NCBI RefSeq assembly: GCF_008180415.1
Contig: NZ_VTEI01000001.1
Location: 102,468 to 166,467 of the forward strand
DNA: 64,000 nucleotides
Reading direction: 5' to 3'
From: Rossellomorea vietnamensis
Lineage (GTDB): Bacteria; Bacillota; Bacilli; Bacillales; Bacillaceae_B
Shown here: piece by piece, positions 1 to 8,313 of the stretch
How the letters are laid out: every line of letters starts with the position of its first letter
Position numbering within the stretch: the first letter of the stretch is position 1
Notes under the pieces: model-generated
What the model saw: only the letters and a program-made list of their open reading frames with translations
The model's database searches: none
Told to the model about the DNA's origin: nothing
Translations under genes and position numbers: made by a program

Positions 1-13
1 CTGCTGCAGACAC

Positions 14-49
14 AAAAAAGCCGCAGGAATGTACACATTCCCGCGGCTT
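14..49 (-). terminator. Intrinsic terminator after the small peptide gene
   Basis: Read on the minus strand, a GC-rich stem (AGCCGCGGGAATGT paired with ACATTCCTGCGGCT) is followed directly by a run of six T. It lies 30 bases past the stop of the 29-codon reading frame at 79-168, so that short gene appears to have its own transcript end. Confidence 0.85.
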
Positions 50-78
50 GGTATGATATTGATTAAAGTTTCATTCCA

Positions 79-168
79 TTACGAAATAATCAATCCACCG
101 GCGATCGAATGTGTATAACAATATTCAGTTGATGAGATTGCTTTTTGTACTGCTTTGATTTTCATCAT
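79..168 (-). CDS. Predicted 29-residue peptide of unknown function
   Basis: This short frame starts with two consecutive ATG codons, has a near-perfect ribosome binding site (AAAAGGAGGT) about eight bases upstream, and is followed by a strong terminator at 14-49. The product begins MMKIKAVQKAISS, is basic at its N-terminus, has one central cysteine in EYCYTHS, and ends with a small hydrophobic segment AGGLIIS. I do not recognise the family. It lies downstream of yrhC in the same orientation but is separated from it by the yrhC terminator, so it is probably transcribed alone. It could be a secreted or membrane-active peptide, a leader peptide, or a chance frame; the binding site and terminator argue for real expression. 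Confidence 0.55.
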   Translation of the reverse strand: MMKIKAVQKAISSTEYCYTHSIAGGLIIS

Positions 169-394
169 GTCATTCGACCTCCTTTTCTGAATGTTATTTC
201 CTTATAGAGGTAAGTATATCCAATTCAACAGGAAATGTAAACCATTTTTCTGCTCTTTTTTCCAGAATTTTTCTATCAGACAATTAAAAGGGCTTTGGAA
301 TGCTAAACCAGACTAAATAAAAAACTTACCTCCCTTGTCCCGGAAGCAAAGCAGGCTTGAGAGAAACAATGCACCTATTTCACTAGCAAATTAA

Positions 395-436
395 CAAAAA
401 AAAGACCGGAAAAAGGGATTTCCCTTTTCCAGTCTA
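395..436 (-). terminator. Terminator of the mtnN-yrhC operon
   Basis: On the minus strand an AGACTGGAAAAGGGA arm pairs with its complement and is followed by a run of T. It begins directly after the yrhC stop codon. Confidence 0.85.
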
Positions 437-439
437 AAT

Positions 440-691
440 TTACATATTAACCTGCTCATCATCCATTTCTGTCAGCTTCTTCTTCAGCCTTGCCGCCTGG
501 TAGAAAAAGAGTCCGGAGAATCCCAGCATGGTGACCGTTCCTCCCATGAGCATGTAAGTTTTAAATAGTGTTTTCTCTTCCACCGGGAGTACCGCGCCAA
601 GATAAAGAAAAACACTGAGCGATACCAGTACAAACGCAAATCTTTTATAATCTATGATTTTATCATTAATATTCTTTTTGATCGTTTCCAA
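440..691 (-). CDS. yrhC: YrhC-like small membrane protein
   Basis: A small integral membrane protein of the YrhC family, function unknown. Two hydrophobic segments (around FAFVLVSLSVFLYLGAVLP and MLMGGTVTMLGFSGLFFYQA) are separated by a short loop and followed by a charged cytoplasmic tail. The frame is open further upstream, but a TTG at 691 with AGAGGGG seven bases ahead gives an 83-residue protein of family-like length and is my chosen start. It follows mtnN by about 120 bases in the same direction. In B. subtilis yrhC ends the yrrT-mtnN-mccA-mccB-yrhC operon; here mccA and mccB are missing between mtnN and yrhC. Confidence 0.8.
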   Translation of the reverse strand: METIKKNINDKIIDYKRFAFVLVSLSVFLYLGAVLPVEEKTLFKTYMLMGGTVTMLGFSGLFFYQAARLKKKLTEMDDEQVNM

Positions 692-810
692 ATAAGATCC
701 CCTCTTCCATTGGGATTTACAAAAAAGGTCTGTTTCCACTGTAACATAGAAAGCAGGACAATTATCCATGTAAATCACACCAAGTATGGAAAAAGGGGAA
801 TGCCATTGGG

Positions 811-1506
811 TTATTTTAGTTTAGATACCATTTTCATGACCAGGTTGGCTGAATTCACTGCAGCCGTTTCCAGGTATTGATCAAAAGACACGTGTGATTC
901 TTTTCCAGCAATATCAGAAAGAGATCGAATGATGACAAACGGGACATCAAACTGATGAGAAACCTGGGCAATCGCCGCTGCTTCCATTTCAACCGCCTGC
1001 AAATTATCAAACTTATCACGGATCGCTTCTACACGGGCAGGGTCATTCATGAACGAATCTCCTGTAGCAATCAGTCCAGACACTACTTTGACATCAGATG
1101 TTTCTTTCGCACTTTGAGCAGCTGTCTCTTTCAATCGTTGGTCTGCTGTGAAAGCTGCTGGCAGCTGTGGAACCTGTCCATACTCATAGCCAAAGGCAGT
1201 TACATCAACATCATGATGTCTGACATCTGTGGAAATGACAACATCTCCCACATTCAAGTCCGCATCAAATCCGCCTGCAGAACCGGTATTGATCACCGCA
1301 TCCGGTTTGAACCTTTCAAGAAGCACGGCAGTACTCATAGCCGCATTCACTTTCCCGATTCCAGAACGAAGCAGGACAACCTCCACATCATGCATTCTTC
1401 CTGATGTATATTGACTCCCGCCAATGACCTCTTCTTTCGCATCCTTGATGTTTTCCCTGAGCAGTCTTACTTCTTCTTCCATCGCTCCGATAATAGCAAT
1501 TTTCAT
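811..1506 (-). CDS. mtnN: 5'-methylthioadenosine/S-adenosylhomocysteine nucleosidase
   Basis: Cytoplasmic hydrolase that removes adenine from methylthioadenosine and S-adenosylhomocysteine, feeding methionine salvage and the activated methyl cycle. The N-terminus [13 protein letters not shown] is the family signature with the catalytic glutamate. The nucleoside phosphorylase fold continues with NTGSAGGF, the substrate-binding stretch [12 protein letters not shown], and RSLSDIAG carrying the catalytic aspartate. The ATG at 1506 is chosen because AGAGGG lies eight bases upstream; the eight codons upstream of it are not conserved in the family. Length 231 residues is normal. It heads a short operon with yrhC. 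The upstream methyltransferase gene yrrT and downstream mccA/mccB of the B. subtilis operon are not here. Confidence 0.96.
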   Translation of the reverse strand: MKIAIIGAMEEEVRLLRENIKDAKEEVIGGSQYTSGRMHDVEVVLLRSGIGKVNAAMSTAVLLERFKPDAVINTGSAGGFDADLNVGDVVISTDVRHHDVDVTAFGYEYGQVPQLPAAFTADQRLKETAAQSAKETSDVKVVSGLIATGDSFMNDPARVEAIRDKFDNLQAVEMEAAAIAQVSHQFDVPFVIIRSLSDIAGKESHVSFDQYLETAAVNSANLVMKMVSKLK

Positions 1507-1830
1507 ATTGGATACCCTCTTTTCATTCACCTTATTGTATACTCATAATGTGAGTCAATTTTATAACCAGCCTTCTGACAATGTTAATAGCCTAGTTAGT
1601 ATTATAAAATTATTTAATGTAGCTATTCTAACCCAAGTGATGCTGATTTTCCACATTTCGCTTATGGATTATACACCAGAATCCTGGCTAAAAGAAATGA
1701 TGATTTGTTTTGAGGCTGATTTCCGGGCGGCGGCTGCTAAAAGAGTTTGTTTCCACTCCAGCTGCTTTGTACAAGAGGCATGAATCTTCATAAAAAATGA
1801 AAAAATTATCAACTTTACTAGGAGGCCCAT
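1507..1830. other. Divergent intergenic region mtnN / yrzA
   Basis: About 320 bases between two divergent genes. A TTGACT hexamer and a TATACAAT stretch occur on the minus strand just upstream of mtnN (about 1530-1565), but the gap between them is only 11-13 bases, so I do not call a promoter with confidence. No RNA element or further gene is visible. Confidence 0.4.
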
Positions 1831-2034
1831 ATGAATATTGAATTTGATTTGATTCAGGACAAAATTGAATTTTTTGAAGCAAGAGATCTGCAGACATTAG
1901 AGAAAAAAATCAACGAGCAGGTCGGACATAATAAAAGCATCCTGCTTGCTGTCCATTCTGTTTCCCACAATGTAAGTCTCGATGAAAAAGGCCACCGCCT
2001 GTATTCTGCTGTGGTTCATTTTAAAGTTAAATAA
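1831..2034 (+). CDS. yrzA: DUF2536 family protein YrzA
   Basis: A 67-residue cytoplasmic protein of the DUF2536 family, function unknown. The N-terminus MNIEFDLIQDKIEFFEA and the C-terminal block LYSAVVHFKVK match the pattern of B. subtilis YrzA. It has an excellent ribosome binding site (AGGAGG, six bases before the ATG). It is the only plus-strand gene among the first five and stands alone. A GC-rich dispersed repeat begins immediately after its stop codon. Confidence 0.85.
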   Translation: MNIEFDLIQDKIEFFEARDLQTLEKKINEQVGHNKSILLAVHSVSHNVSLDEKGHRLYSAVVHFKVK

Positions 2035-2037
2035 AAA

Positions 2038-2135
2038 AAGCGCAAGCGCCTTGATCAGCCCCGACAGGCAAATGTTCCCTGGAGAAAAAAGGCGGGCTTT
2101 CCTTTTATTCTCCAGAGGTTATTTGACCCCGAGGG
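2038..2135 (+). repeat. Dispersed hairpin repeat, family A
   Basis: One copy of a roughly 100-base imperfect palindrome with conserved blocks CCCCGACAGGCAAATGTT and GGTTATTTGACCCCGAGG around a central inverted repeat. The same unit is tandemly amplified at 39988-40545 and is part of a mosaic at 60733-61001. It has no coding potential of its own. Confidence 0.85.
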
Positions 2136-2253
2136 GATTGGAGCGGAAGGCGCACGATCTCCTGCGGGACTAGCGGGACAGGTGAGACCCCCGCAGGCGA
2201 AGCCGAGGAGGCTCACCGCCCGCCCCGCGGAGTCGTGCGCCTGCAGTGGAAGT
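2136..2253 (+). repeat. Dispersed GC-rich repeat, family B
   Basis: A GC-rich imperfect palindrome running from GATTGGAGCGGAAGGCG to GAGTCGTGCGCCTGCAG, fused directly to the family A copy before it. Related copies lie near 23155, 30515, 58601 and 60733; in the copies at 23155 and 58601 it forms the core of a MITE-like element. Confidence 0.85.
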
Positions 2254-2333
2254 CCCCTACTTTTCAACAGTTAAAATCTATACGGATACAGCTTATAAAT
2301 AACATCACCATCGACTAACAGAGCCTTAAATAA

Positions 2334-2373
2334 AAAAATGCCCTGTGCTGAAAATCAGTACAGGGCATTTTTC
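2334..2373 (-). terminator. Terminator of the pbpI-yrrS operon
   Basis: A long stem (AAATGCCCTGTACTGA with its complement) flanked by A and T runs. It can work on either strand, and lies downstream of yrrS on the minus strand. Confidence 0.85.
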
Positions 2374-2430
2374 TATCAGTCTTTATCATTTCTATCAGTC
2401 TTTATCATTTCTATCAGTCTTTATCATTCT
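2374..2430. repeat. Three tandem 19-bp repeats over the end of yrrS
   Basis: TATCAGTCTTTATCATTTC occurs three times head to tail at 2374, 2393 and 2412. The third copy overlaps the last codons and stop of yrrS; the first two fill the space between the stop codon and the terminator stem. Confidence 0.95.
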
Positions 2431-3223
2431 CAATAAGTTCCTGCATTTTTACAGGTTTCCAGCCTTTTCCGTCTACCCACTGAAGATATACACGGTAAGT
2501 CGTCGATTGGTCTTTAGGTGCTACAGTACCAATCGCTTTATCTGGTCCGCCGTTTCTTTCAAGCCACCAAACCGTCATGTTATCTTCAGAAAGACCGGTA
2601 GCATAAGAAAGAGCTTGAACTTTTTCCTGCCAATCTGCTGAATTTTCCTCATACTTTGCCACATGTTCTCCTGTTTGTTCAGTACCGATCGGCTTCCAGC
2701 TTGGATTTACAATTTCTTTTTTCACATTGGGTTCGTCACTGTTTTTGACGATTTTTTTATCATTATCAGAAGATGTTTCTTTTTCATCTTTTTTCTTTTT
2801 GTCTTCTTTCTTGTCTTTCTCTTCTTTATTCTCCTTGCTCTCATCCTCGCTTACTAGATCTTCACCGTCTGCGACTGGTGTCTCTCCATCGGCACTTTGA
2901 GAATCAGTATCAGATTCCTCTTCGGTTTCCGGCTCTTCAGAAGAGTTTTCGTCCTCTGATGCTTCCTCATTTTCTTCAGTGTCTTCATCGGTGGAAGCAG
3001 GTTCTTCTGTTTCCTCCTCCTCTTCTTCAGAAGCACTGCTGTCTGCTACATCTGTATTGGTGGAGGCTGTGTTGTCTCCCGATGCTTGTTCCGTATCATT
3101 TCCTAGAAAAATCGTGGCACCTACCACAACGATCAGCAGCAGGACAACCCCTATCAGGCTATTTAAAATCACATTTGATTTTTTCTTCGCCCTTTTATCT
3201 AAACGTGAATTATATTTCGGCAT
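2414..3223 (-). CDS. yrrS: YrrS family membrane protein (DUF1510)
   Basis: A 269-residue single-pass membrane protein. Residues 1-17 are basic, residues about 18-42 form one membrane segment (VILNSLIGVVLLLIVVVGA), then an acidic Glu/Ser/Asp/Lys-rich linker of about 120 residues precedes the conserved DUF1510 domain (from about WKPIGTEQTGEHV to WVDGKGWKPVKM). The linker is longer than in B. subtilis YrrS. ATG start with AGGAGTG upstream. It follows pbpI in the same direction, as in B. subtilis, which suggests a joint role at the cell or spore envelope; its molecular function is not known. Confidence 0.92.
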   Translation of the reverse strand: MPKYNSRLDKRAKKKSNVILNSLIGVVLLLIVVVGATIFLGNDTEQASGDNTASTNTDVADSSASEEEEEETEEPASTDEDTEENEEASEDENSSEEPETEEESDTDSQSADGETPVADGEDLVSEDESKENKEEKDKKEDKKKKDEKETSSDNDKKIVKNSDEPNVKKEIVNPSWKPIGTEQTGEHVAKYEENSADWQEKVQALSYATGLSEDNMTVWWLERNGGPDKAIGTVAPKDQSTTYRVYLQWVDGKGWKPVKMQELIENDKD

Positions 3224-3341
3224 ACAAATTACACTCCTCTAAAATTCATAATACCTCTATGAAGGCTCTTTTTCTCTTTTACCCATTCTATCACGCTTAT
3301 AAATTCATCAAAAGAAATTTGATAAAAATAAGAATGTTTTC

Positions 3342-5099
3342 CTATTGGTTTTCCGCTTCCTTGGATTGATGAATCATATCTGCAATATCTTTAAACACCG
3401 GATAAATACCGCCTTCGTATTCCAGAACATCCATGTTTACAACCGCCAAAGCATATTTTGGATTATCAAACGGAAAGTATCCCGCAAACCATTTATTATA
3501 TAGTTCCTTATCACCGCTATATTGGCCGGTCTGTGCTGTTCCGGTTTTCCCAGCAATCTCATAGGCAGAAGTTTGCAGAAATGCTGCTGTTCCAGATTCC
3601 CCTGCTACAACATTGCGGAGATATTGCTGCATTTTCATGGCTGTGTAGGGAGAAATGGCCTGGCTGTTTTCTTTTTGTACCGGAAAGTCTATCAATTCTG
3701 TACCATTTTTATATCTTATTCCACTCACAACCCTCACGCTCTGCTTCCTGCCGCCCCTGGCAATAGTAGACATCATGTTGGCTACCCCGATTGGAGTCAC
3801 ACGGACTTCTCTTTGCCCGATCCCGGTTTGAGCAGCAAAATTGGCATCTTTTCGTTCATCATCATTAATGAAGACTCTTCCTCTATCCAATTGGAGCTGC
3901 TGGAAATCTTCATAATGAAAGACACTCCCATTCCAGCCAATATCACCTATTAAGCCAAGTTTTTCCGCATAATCATCAAGTGTGCGTGCATTTTTTTCTG
4001 TCAGGTTTTTGGAAATTTCAGCAAAAGTGCGGTTACAGCTGACTGCAAAGCTTTCATTGATATTGATGATTCCATGCGGTTTATCAGCAGGCACACCATA
4101 AATATCCTCATCACAATTAAACACTTCGTTTTCATTAACAAGATTAAGATCAATCGCAGCAGAAGCCACAACGGTTTTGAAGACCGAACCAGGTACAATT
4201 TCTGAAGCCATCAGGTTCTTAGCCCCATCATCTTGAAAAGGTGTGCCCTTTTGAACGGATGGCCTGGAAACGCTGGCTACTATATCCCCTGTTTCTATAT
4301 CCAGGAGCACAGCCCCTCCTTTTTTGATAGAGTGCCGGTTTATCAATTCTTCCATTTTTTCTTGTAAATCGGAATCTATCGTTGTCACAATATTTAACGG
4401 ATAAAAAGGGTTTGCAGGCGCCAAGTATTTTACATCAACACCAAACAACGGCCCCCCTCTCGCATCCACATGATAAATCAGCTTTGATTCCTGCTCGGCT
4501 ATCAGCCACTCATCAAAGGATCTTTCCAGACCGGAAATCCCAATTTTTTGAGTGGCACCTTTAACTCTATCAGGATATCTGGCATGAAATCGTTCTTCAT
4601 TTTCGCCAGTCAACCCAATTAACTGCTCTGCAATAATTTCTTCCTTAGGGTATTTGCGCTTTAAGGCAAACACACCTTTCAGCTTTAAGTTATTAATTTC
4701 ACTCATCTGGTTTTCGTTCAGTATGTATGGGCTTGGGCCTCCATATACAAACGGCGCTTTTGCCTCTTCAATCTGAGTATGCAGTGTTTGTTTTGGAACC
4801 CCCAGGATATTTGCGACCTTAGCTGAATCCCAATCCATTTTAGCTAAAAAAGGAAATAATATGAGAACATTCTTGCTTTCATAATTGATAGATTCCCCGT
4901 TCTTGTCAAGAAAGTTACCCCTGCCTTCATCTATGGTCAGCTGTTGAGTTCTTTGATTCACACTATTTTCAATTAAATTAATCTGATTTTTGGAGAAAGA
5001 CTCTGCTTCCAGTAATTGAATCTGAACGAGCCTCAGCAGAAGTCCTGCCATTCCAAGCAGAACCAAACCACTGAAAAAGTATATTCGCTTCTTTTTCAT
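3342..5099 (-). CDS. pbpI: Class B penicillin-binding protein PBP4b
   Basis: Peptidoglycan transpeptidase anchored by an N-terminal membrane segment (residues about 6-24, FFSGLVLLGMAGLLLRLVQI), followed by a dimerisation domain and a transpeptidase domain. The three active-site motifs are present: SVFK with the acyl-serine at 305, SCN at 354-356 and KTG at 518-520. At 585 residues it has the size of B. subtilis PbpI, and the downstream partner yrrS is conserved. The ATG is preceded by CGAGGTG. In B. subtilis pbpI is reported under forespore control; I cannot confirm a promoter class here. Confidence 0.95.
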   Translation of the reverse strand: MKKKRIYFFSGLVLLGMAGLLLRLVQIQLLEAESFSKNQINLIENSVNQRTQQLTIDEGRGNFLDKNGESINYESKNVLILFPFLAKMDWDSAKVANILGVPKQTLHTQIEEAKAPFVYGGPSPYILNENQMSEINNLKLKGVFALKRKYPKEEIIAEQLIGLTGENEERFHARYPDRVKGATQKIGISGLERSFDEWLIAEQESKLIYHVDARGGPLFGVDVKYLAPANPFYPLNIVTTIDSDLQEKMEELINRHSIKKGGAVLLDIETGDIVASVSRPSVQKGTPFQDDGAKNLMASEIVPGSVFKTVVASAAIDLNLVNENEVFNCDEDIYGVPADKPHGIININESFAVSCNRTFAEISKNLTEKNARTLDDYAEKLGLIGDIGWNGSVFHYEDFQQLQLDRGRVFINDDERKDANFAAQTGIGQREVRVTPIGVANMMSTIARGGRKQSVRVVSGIRYKNGTELIDFPVQKENSQAISPYTAMKMQQYLRNVVAGESGTAAFLQTSAYEIAGKTGTAQTGQYSGDKELYNKWFAGYFPFDNPKYALAVVNMDVLEYEGGIYPVFKDIADMIHQSKEAENQ

Positions 5100-5441
5100 C
5101 TAGAACACCTCGTAACCATTGTTGACGATTTGAGGAGAAACATACTTCAGTTGATAAAGAGTACTGCATTTTCGCATGGATCAGCAGCCAGAGTTATTGC
5201 TGCTATTCAGCGTGGGAGGATGAAATCTGCACATGGACGACCGGCTGATTCATAAAAGCACGTGAAAAGAAATGCCTTCTTCACAAAACACCTATGTGGT
5301 TCTAAGATTAGCCGTATTCTTATCAAAAAGAGCGCCGGCAGGAAGAATCTGAATACAAAAAACGAGCCTTTTACTTTTTGTCTTATAAAGAAATAATTAT
5401 GAACTTACTGCATATGTTTTGTATGAAGAGAGGTGTTTAAG
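5100..5441. other. Divergent promoter region pbpI / yunB
   Basis: About 340 bases between divergent genes. Upstream of yunB, AAATAATT and CATATGTT lie about 12 bases apart (near 5390-5418), loosely resembling a sigma-E promoter, which would fit yunB; this is a weak match. No other feature is seen. Confidence 0.35.
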
Positions 5442-6194
5442 TTGTACAAAAAAATAAAAAGAAAAGGTGCCGCTCCTCTGCCGCTCAGATATGTATTCCT
5501 GATATCTCTCGTTATATTTATTTTTTTAACCTCACAAAGCTTGTTTATCATTAATAAAGGAATCGAACCGGCTTTAATTGAAATTGCCGAAACGCGTACC
5601 CGGCAAATAGCAGCTCAAGCCATCAATGATGCTATCTCAAAAAAGATTGCCGAAGGAATAGATATCAATAAGTTGATTGTGAAACATGAAGCCAATGATG
5701 GAACTGCCTATAGCTTTGATCCTACTATTTATAACAGGGTCATTGCGGAATCCACCGAAAGAGTTCAGCAATATTTGGATTATGTAGAAAGTGGAGAATT
5801 TGAAAAGCTCCAATCCTTTAAATCCGGAATTGATATTGATTATGAGGAGAGCAAGGAGAAAAAAGGAATTGTTTATTATATACCCCTCGGATTAGCAACC
5901 AATAATACGTTACTTTCGAATTTGGGCCCGCAAGTTCCAGTTCAATTTGAAATCATCGGGGATGTCCAATCCAGTGTCGCAACCGCCGCAAGAGAATTAG
6001 GAATAAATAATACCTATATGGAAGTCTACATTAACATTTCTGTTGAGATGAATGTCATTATTCCAAGACGGACCGAAACCATAGTAATTAAAAACAAAAT
6101 TAAAGTCGGCGATTTATTTATTCCAGGAAAAGTACCGGAATTTTATAACGGATCAGGTGAGGGCGCTTCACCATCTATTGAATTGTCTCCTTGA
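5442..6194 (+). CDS. yunB: Sporulation protein YunB
   Basis: A 250-residue sporulation membrane protein of the YunB family, expressed in the mother cell in B. subtilis and required for efficient sporulation by an unknown mechanism. One N-terminal membrane segment (about 18-38, LRYVFLISLVIFIFLTSQSL) is followed by a conserved extracytoplasmic domain including the TRTRQIAAQAINDAI helix and the VPVQFEIIGDVQS strand. The frame is open nine bases further up, but the TTG at 5442 is preferred because AGAGAGGTG lies six bases before it, whereas the GTG at 5433 is part of that binding site. It stands alone between pbpI and the hairpin array. Confidence 0.93.
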   Translation: MYKKIKRKGAAPLPLRYVFLISLVIFIFLTSQSLFIINKGIEPALIEIAETRTRQIAAQAINDAISKKIAEGIDINKLIVKHEANDGTAYSFDPTIYNRVIAESTERVQQYLDYVESGEFEKLQSFKSGIDIDYEESKEKKGIVYYIPLGLATNNTLLSNLGPQVPVQFEIIGDVQSSVATAARELGINNTYMEVYINISVEMNVIIPRRTETIVIKNKIKVGDLFIPGKVPEFYNGSGEGASPSIELSP

Positions 6195-6365
6195 TGAAGT
6201 ATATGGGTGACCCAGGTCAGGATTTTTTTATATCTATAGATCCAAAGTAGTAAGGAGATTATCTGGCTGCCAGTGCCAGCTTCATATGGCTATAAGGAGA
6301 TAAACATGAGTTGAAGGTCACCGACACTCTCTTTTGGCTTATCTGAAGCTAAAGTCCTCAAAGGC

Positions 6366-6834
6366 TTGGAATTTCGTTTCACGAGCGAGGTACATGATCT
6401 TTTGTTATTTTCGTTTTGATGTGCCTCGCTTCCCGAGCGAGGTACATCATCTTTTGTTTTCCCCGGTTTAATGTATCTCGCTTCCCGAGCGAGGTACATC
6501 ATCTTTTGTTTTCCCCGGTTTGATGTATCTCGCTTCCCGAGCGAGGTACATCAACTTTAATTTTCCTTGGTTTAATGTATCTCGCTTCCCGTGCGAGGTA
6601 CATCATCTTTTGTTTTTTCCGGTTTGATGTATCTTGCTTCCCGGGCGAGGTACATCTTCTTTCGGTTTTTCCGTGTGATGTACCTCGCTTCACGAGCGAG
6701 GTGCATTAACTTTAAATTTCCTTGGTTAAATGTATCTCGCTTCCCGTGCGAGGTACATCATCTTTTGTTTTTCCCTGGTTTGATGTACCTCGCTTCCCGA
6801 GCGAGGTACATCATCTTTCGTTTTCCCCGTTTCA
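6366..6834. repeat. Tandem array of 52-bp hairpin units (array 1)
   Basis: Eight complete 31-bp palindromes begin at 6418, 6470, 6522, 6574, 6626, 6677, 6729 and 6782, with a half copy at about 6366 and a decayed one at about 6833. Each is an arm GATGTACCTCGCT, a loop TCCCG and the arm AGCGAGGTACATC with small changes, separated by a 21-bp pyrimidine-rich linker. Most linkers resemble ATCTTTTGTTTTCCCCGG; those after 6522 and 6677 resemble AACTTTAATTTTCCTTGG. The unit is not a multiple of three, so short open frames through it shift every repeat and are not genes. It fills the convergent gap between yunB and greA. Confidence 0.97.
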
Positions 6835-6903
6835 TTGCCCCTCGCCCATGATCCAGCCCGACAGTTCTTCCTACTGGATCATCCAATACTTATCACTTAT
6901 TAA

Positions 6904-6944
6904 CAAAAAAAGCGGTGAAGGCAATCAAGCCCTCACCACTTTTA
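6904..6944 (-). terminator. greA terminator
   Basis: On the minus strand AGTGGTGAGGGCTTGA pairs with its complement and is followed by a run of seven T, directly after the greA stop codon. Confidence 0.9.
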
Positions 6945-6951
6945 CATATTA

Positions 6952-7428
6952 TTAGTTAACCGCTGTAATTTTAACGCTCATATCTCCGCCTGGAGTATTA
7001 ACGTTTACTTTACTGCCGACCTTATGGCCAAGAAGGCTTTTGGCAATTGGAGAATCATTTGAAATCTTTCCTTCGAATGGATCAGCCTCTGCACTTCCGA
7101 CAATTGTATATGTCTCTTCGTCACCATCTGGAAGCTCAATGAATGTAACCGTTTTACCGAGTGTTACTGTGTCGGAATTCATTTCGTCTTCTTGGATGAT
7201 TTTTGCGTTGCGGATCATATTCTCAAGAGTGGAAATCCGGCCTTCAACGAATGCCTGCTCGTCTTTCGCAGCATCGTACTCAGAGTTCTCTGATAAGTCC
7301 CCAAAGCTGCGGGCAATCTTGATTCTTTCTACCACTTCTTTACGTTTAACGGACTTCAGCTGCTCTAATTCTTTTTCTAACTTCTCTTTACCTTCTGCTG
7401 TCATTGGATATACTTTTTCTGCTGCCAA
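6952..7428 (-). CDS. greA: Transcription elongation factor GreA
   Basis: RNA polymerase-binding factor that rescues backtracked complexes by stimulating transcript cleavage through the secondary channel. The 158-residue protein has the usual layout: an N-terminal antiparallel coiled coil (residues about 1-75, with the acidic tip [13 protein letters not shown]) and a C-terminal FKBP-like domain (about 80-158, with [14 protein letters not shown]). The start is a TTG at 7428 with AAGGAGTGA eight bases upstream. It is a single gene ended by a terminator. Confidence 0.97.
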   Translation of the reverse strand: MAAEKVYPMTAEGKEKLEKELEQLKSVKRKEVVERIKIARSFGDLSENSEYDAAKDEQAFVEGRISTLENMIRNAKIIQEDEMNSDTVTLGKTVTFIELPDGDEETYTIVGSAEADPFEGKISNDSPIAKSLLGHKVGSKVNVNTPGGDMSVKITAVN

Positions 7429-7540
7429 AATACTTCACTCCTTATAAAAAGTATAAGAACCTCCCACCGGTCCTTTATGTACATAAGCGTGTACCTTGTG
7501 CTGGGGAATTCAGCCTCAACTTATTCTTCTATTGCAATTC

Positions 7541-7595
7541 AGGGAATGGACATGAAAGGCGGATGTCACTCCTCGAACCTTTTGTCCATTCCCTT
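7541..7595. repeat. Long inverted repeat upstream of greA
   Basis: AGGGAATGGACATGAAAGG and CCTTTTGTCCATTCCCT form an imperfect stem around a 19-20 base loop. No T run follows on either strand, so it does not look like a simple terminator. It lies about 110 bases upstream of the greA start, between greA and udk. Confidence 0.7.
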
Positions 7596-7677
7596 AAAAG
7601 AATATTTTCTTGAGGTTGATCCTTGGGGATAATAAACATTATTGAAATCGCTGTATGTTTTTATCTATGCTATCGTA

Positions 7678-8313
7678 TTACAAAAATGATTTTTGTTCAA
7701 GAATTGTTTGAATTTTTGTTACCATTAAATCGATTGCGACGTGATTATGCCCGCCTTCCGGAATGATGACATCCGCATAGCGCTTTGTCGGCTCGATGAA
7801 CTGATTATGCATAGGGCGTACCACATTGATATATTGGTCAATGACTGAATCAATGGAACGTCCGCGCTCCTTTATGTCCCGAAGCATGCGGCGGATGATT
7901 CGCAAGTCAGCATCCGTATCCACATAAAGCTTGATATCCATTAAGTTACGCAATCTTTCATCTTCTAATACCAGTATTCCTTCTAAAATTATGACATCCT
8001 TTGGTTCAACCAGTATAGTGTCGTCTGAACGTGTATGCATCTTGTAATCATAAAGCGGCTTTTCAATGCCTTCGTTTTTCAATAACTTCATGAGATGCTT
8101 GATCAACAGCTCATTATCGAAAGCCAAAGGATGGTCATAATTCGTTTTCAGTCTTTCCTCGAAAGGCAGGTGGCTTTGATCTTTATAGTAATAGTCCTGC
8201 TGGATCATCAGGATGGAATGTTCTTGAAATGATTCATATATAGAGCGGGTTACACTTGTCTTTCCCGACCCCGATCCTCCGGCTACACCGATAACAATTG
8301 GCTTGTGTTTCAT
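7678..8313 (-). CDS. udk: Uridine kinase
   Basis: Cytoplasmic kinase phosphorylating uridine and cytidine in pyrimidine salvage. The P-loop [12 protein letters not shown] is at residues 9-20, followed by the substrate-binding segments QQDYYYKDQ and YDHPLAFD and the lid region [13 protein letters not shown]. Length 211 residues is standard. In B. subtilis udk lies between yrrO and greA. Here greA is still its downstream neighbour, but upstream only 83 bases separate it from trmR, with yrrN and yrrO missing. Confidence 0.97.
   Translation of the reverse strand: MKHKPIVIGVAGGSGSGKTSVTRSIYESFQEHSILMIQQDYYYKDQSHLPFEERLKTNYDHPLAFDNELLIKHLMKLLKNEGIEKPLYDYKMHTRSDDTILVEPKDVIILEGILVLEDERLRNLMDIKLYVDTDADLRIIRRMLRDIKERGRSIDSVIDQYINVVRPMHNQFIEPTKRYADVIIPEGGHNHVAIDLMVTKIQTILEQKSFL

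Noticed and set aside
955..1404. Plus-strand 149-codon frame opposite mtnN
   Set aside because: Antisense shadow of mtnN, without expression signals.
6366..6834. CRISPR array suggested by regular palindromic repeats and spacers
   Set aside because: The 21-bp linkers are conserved among themselves, there are no unique spacers and no cas genes anywhere in the window.
6290..6955. Several open frames with repeated MYLASRARYI or related motifs across the hairpin array
   Set aside because: The unit is 52 bp, not a multiple of three, so the frames arise from repeat translation, change with each unit and have no ribosome binding sites.
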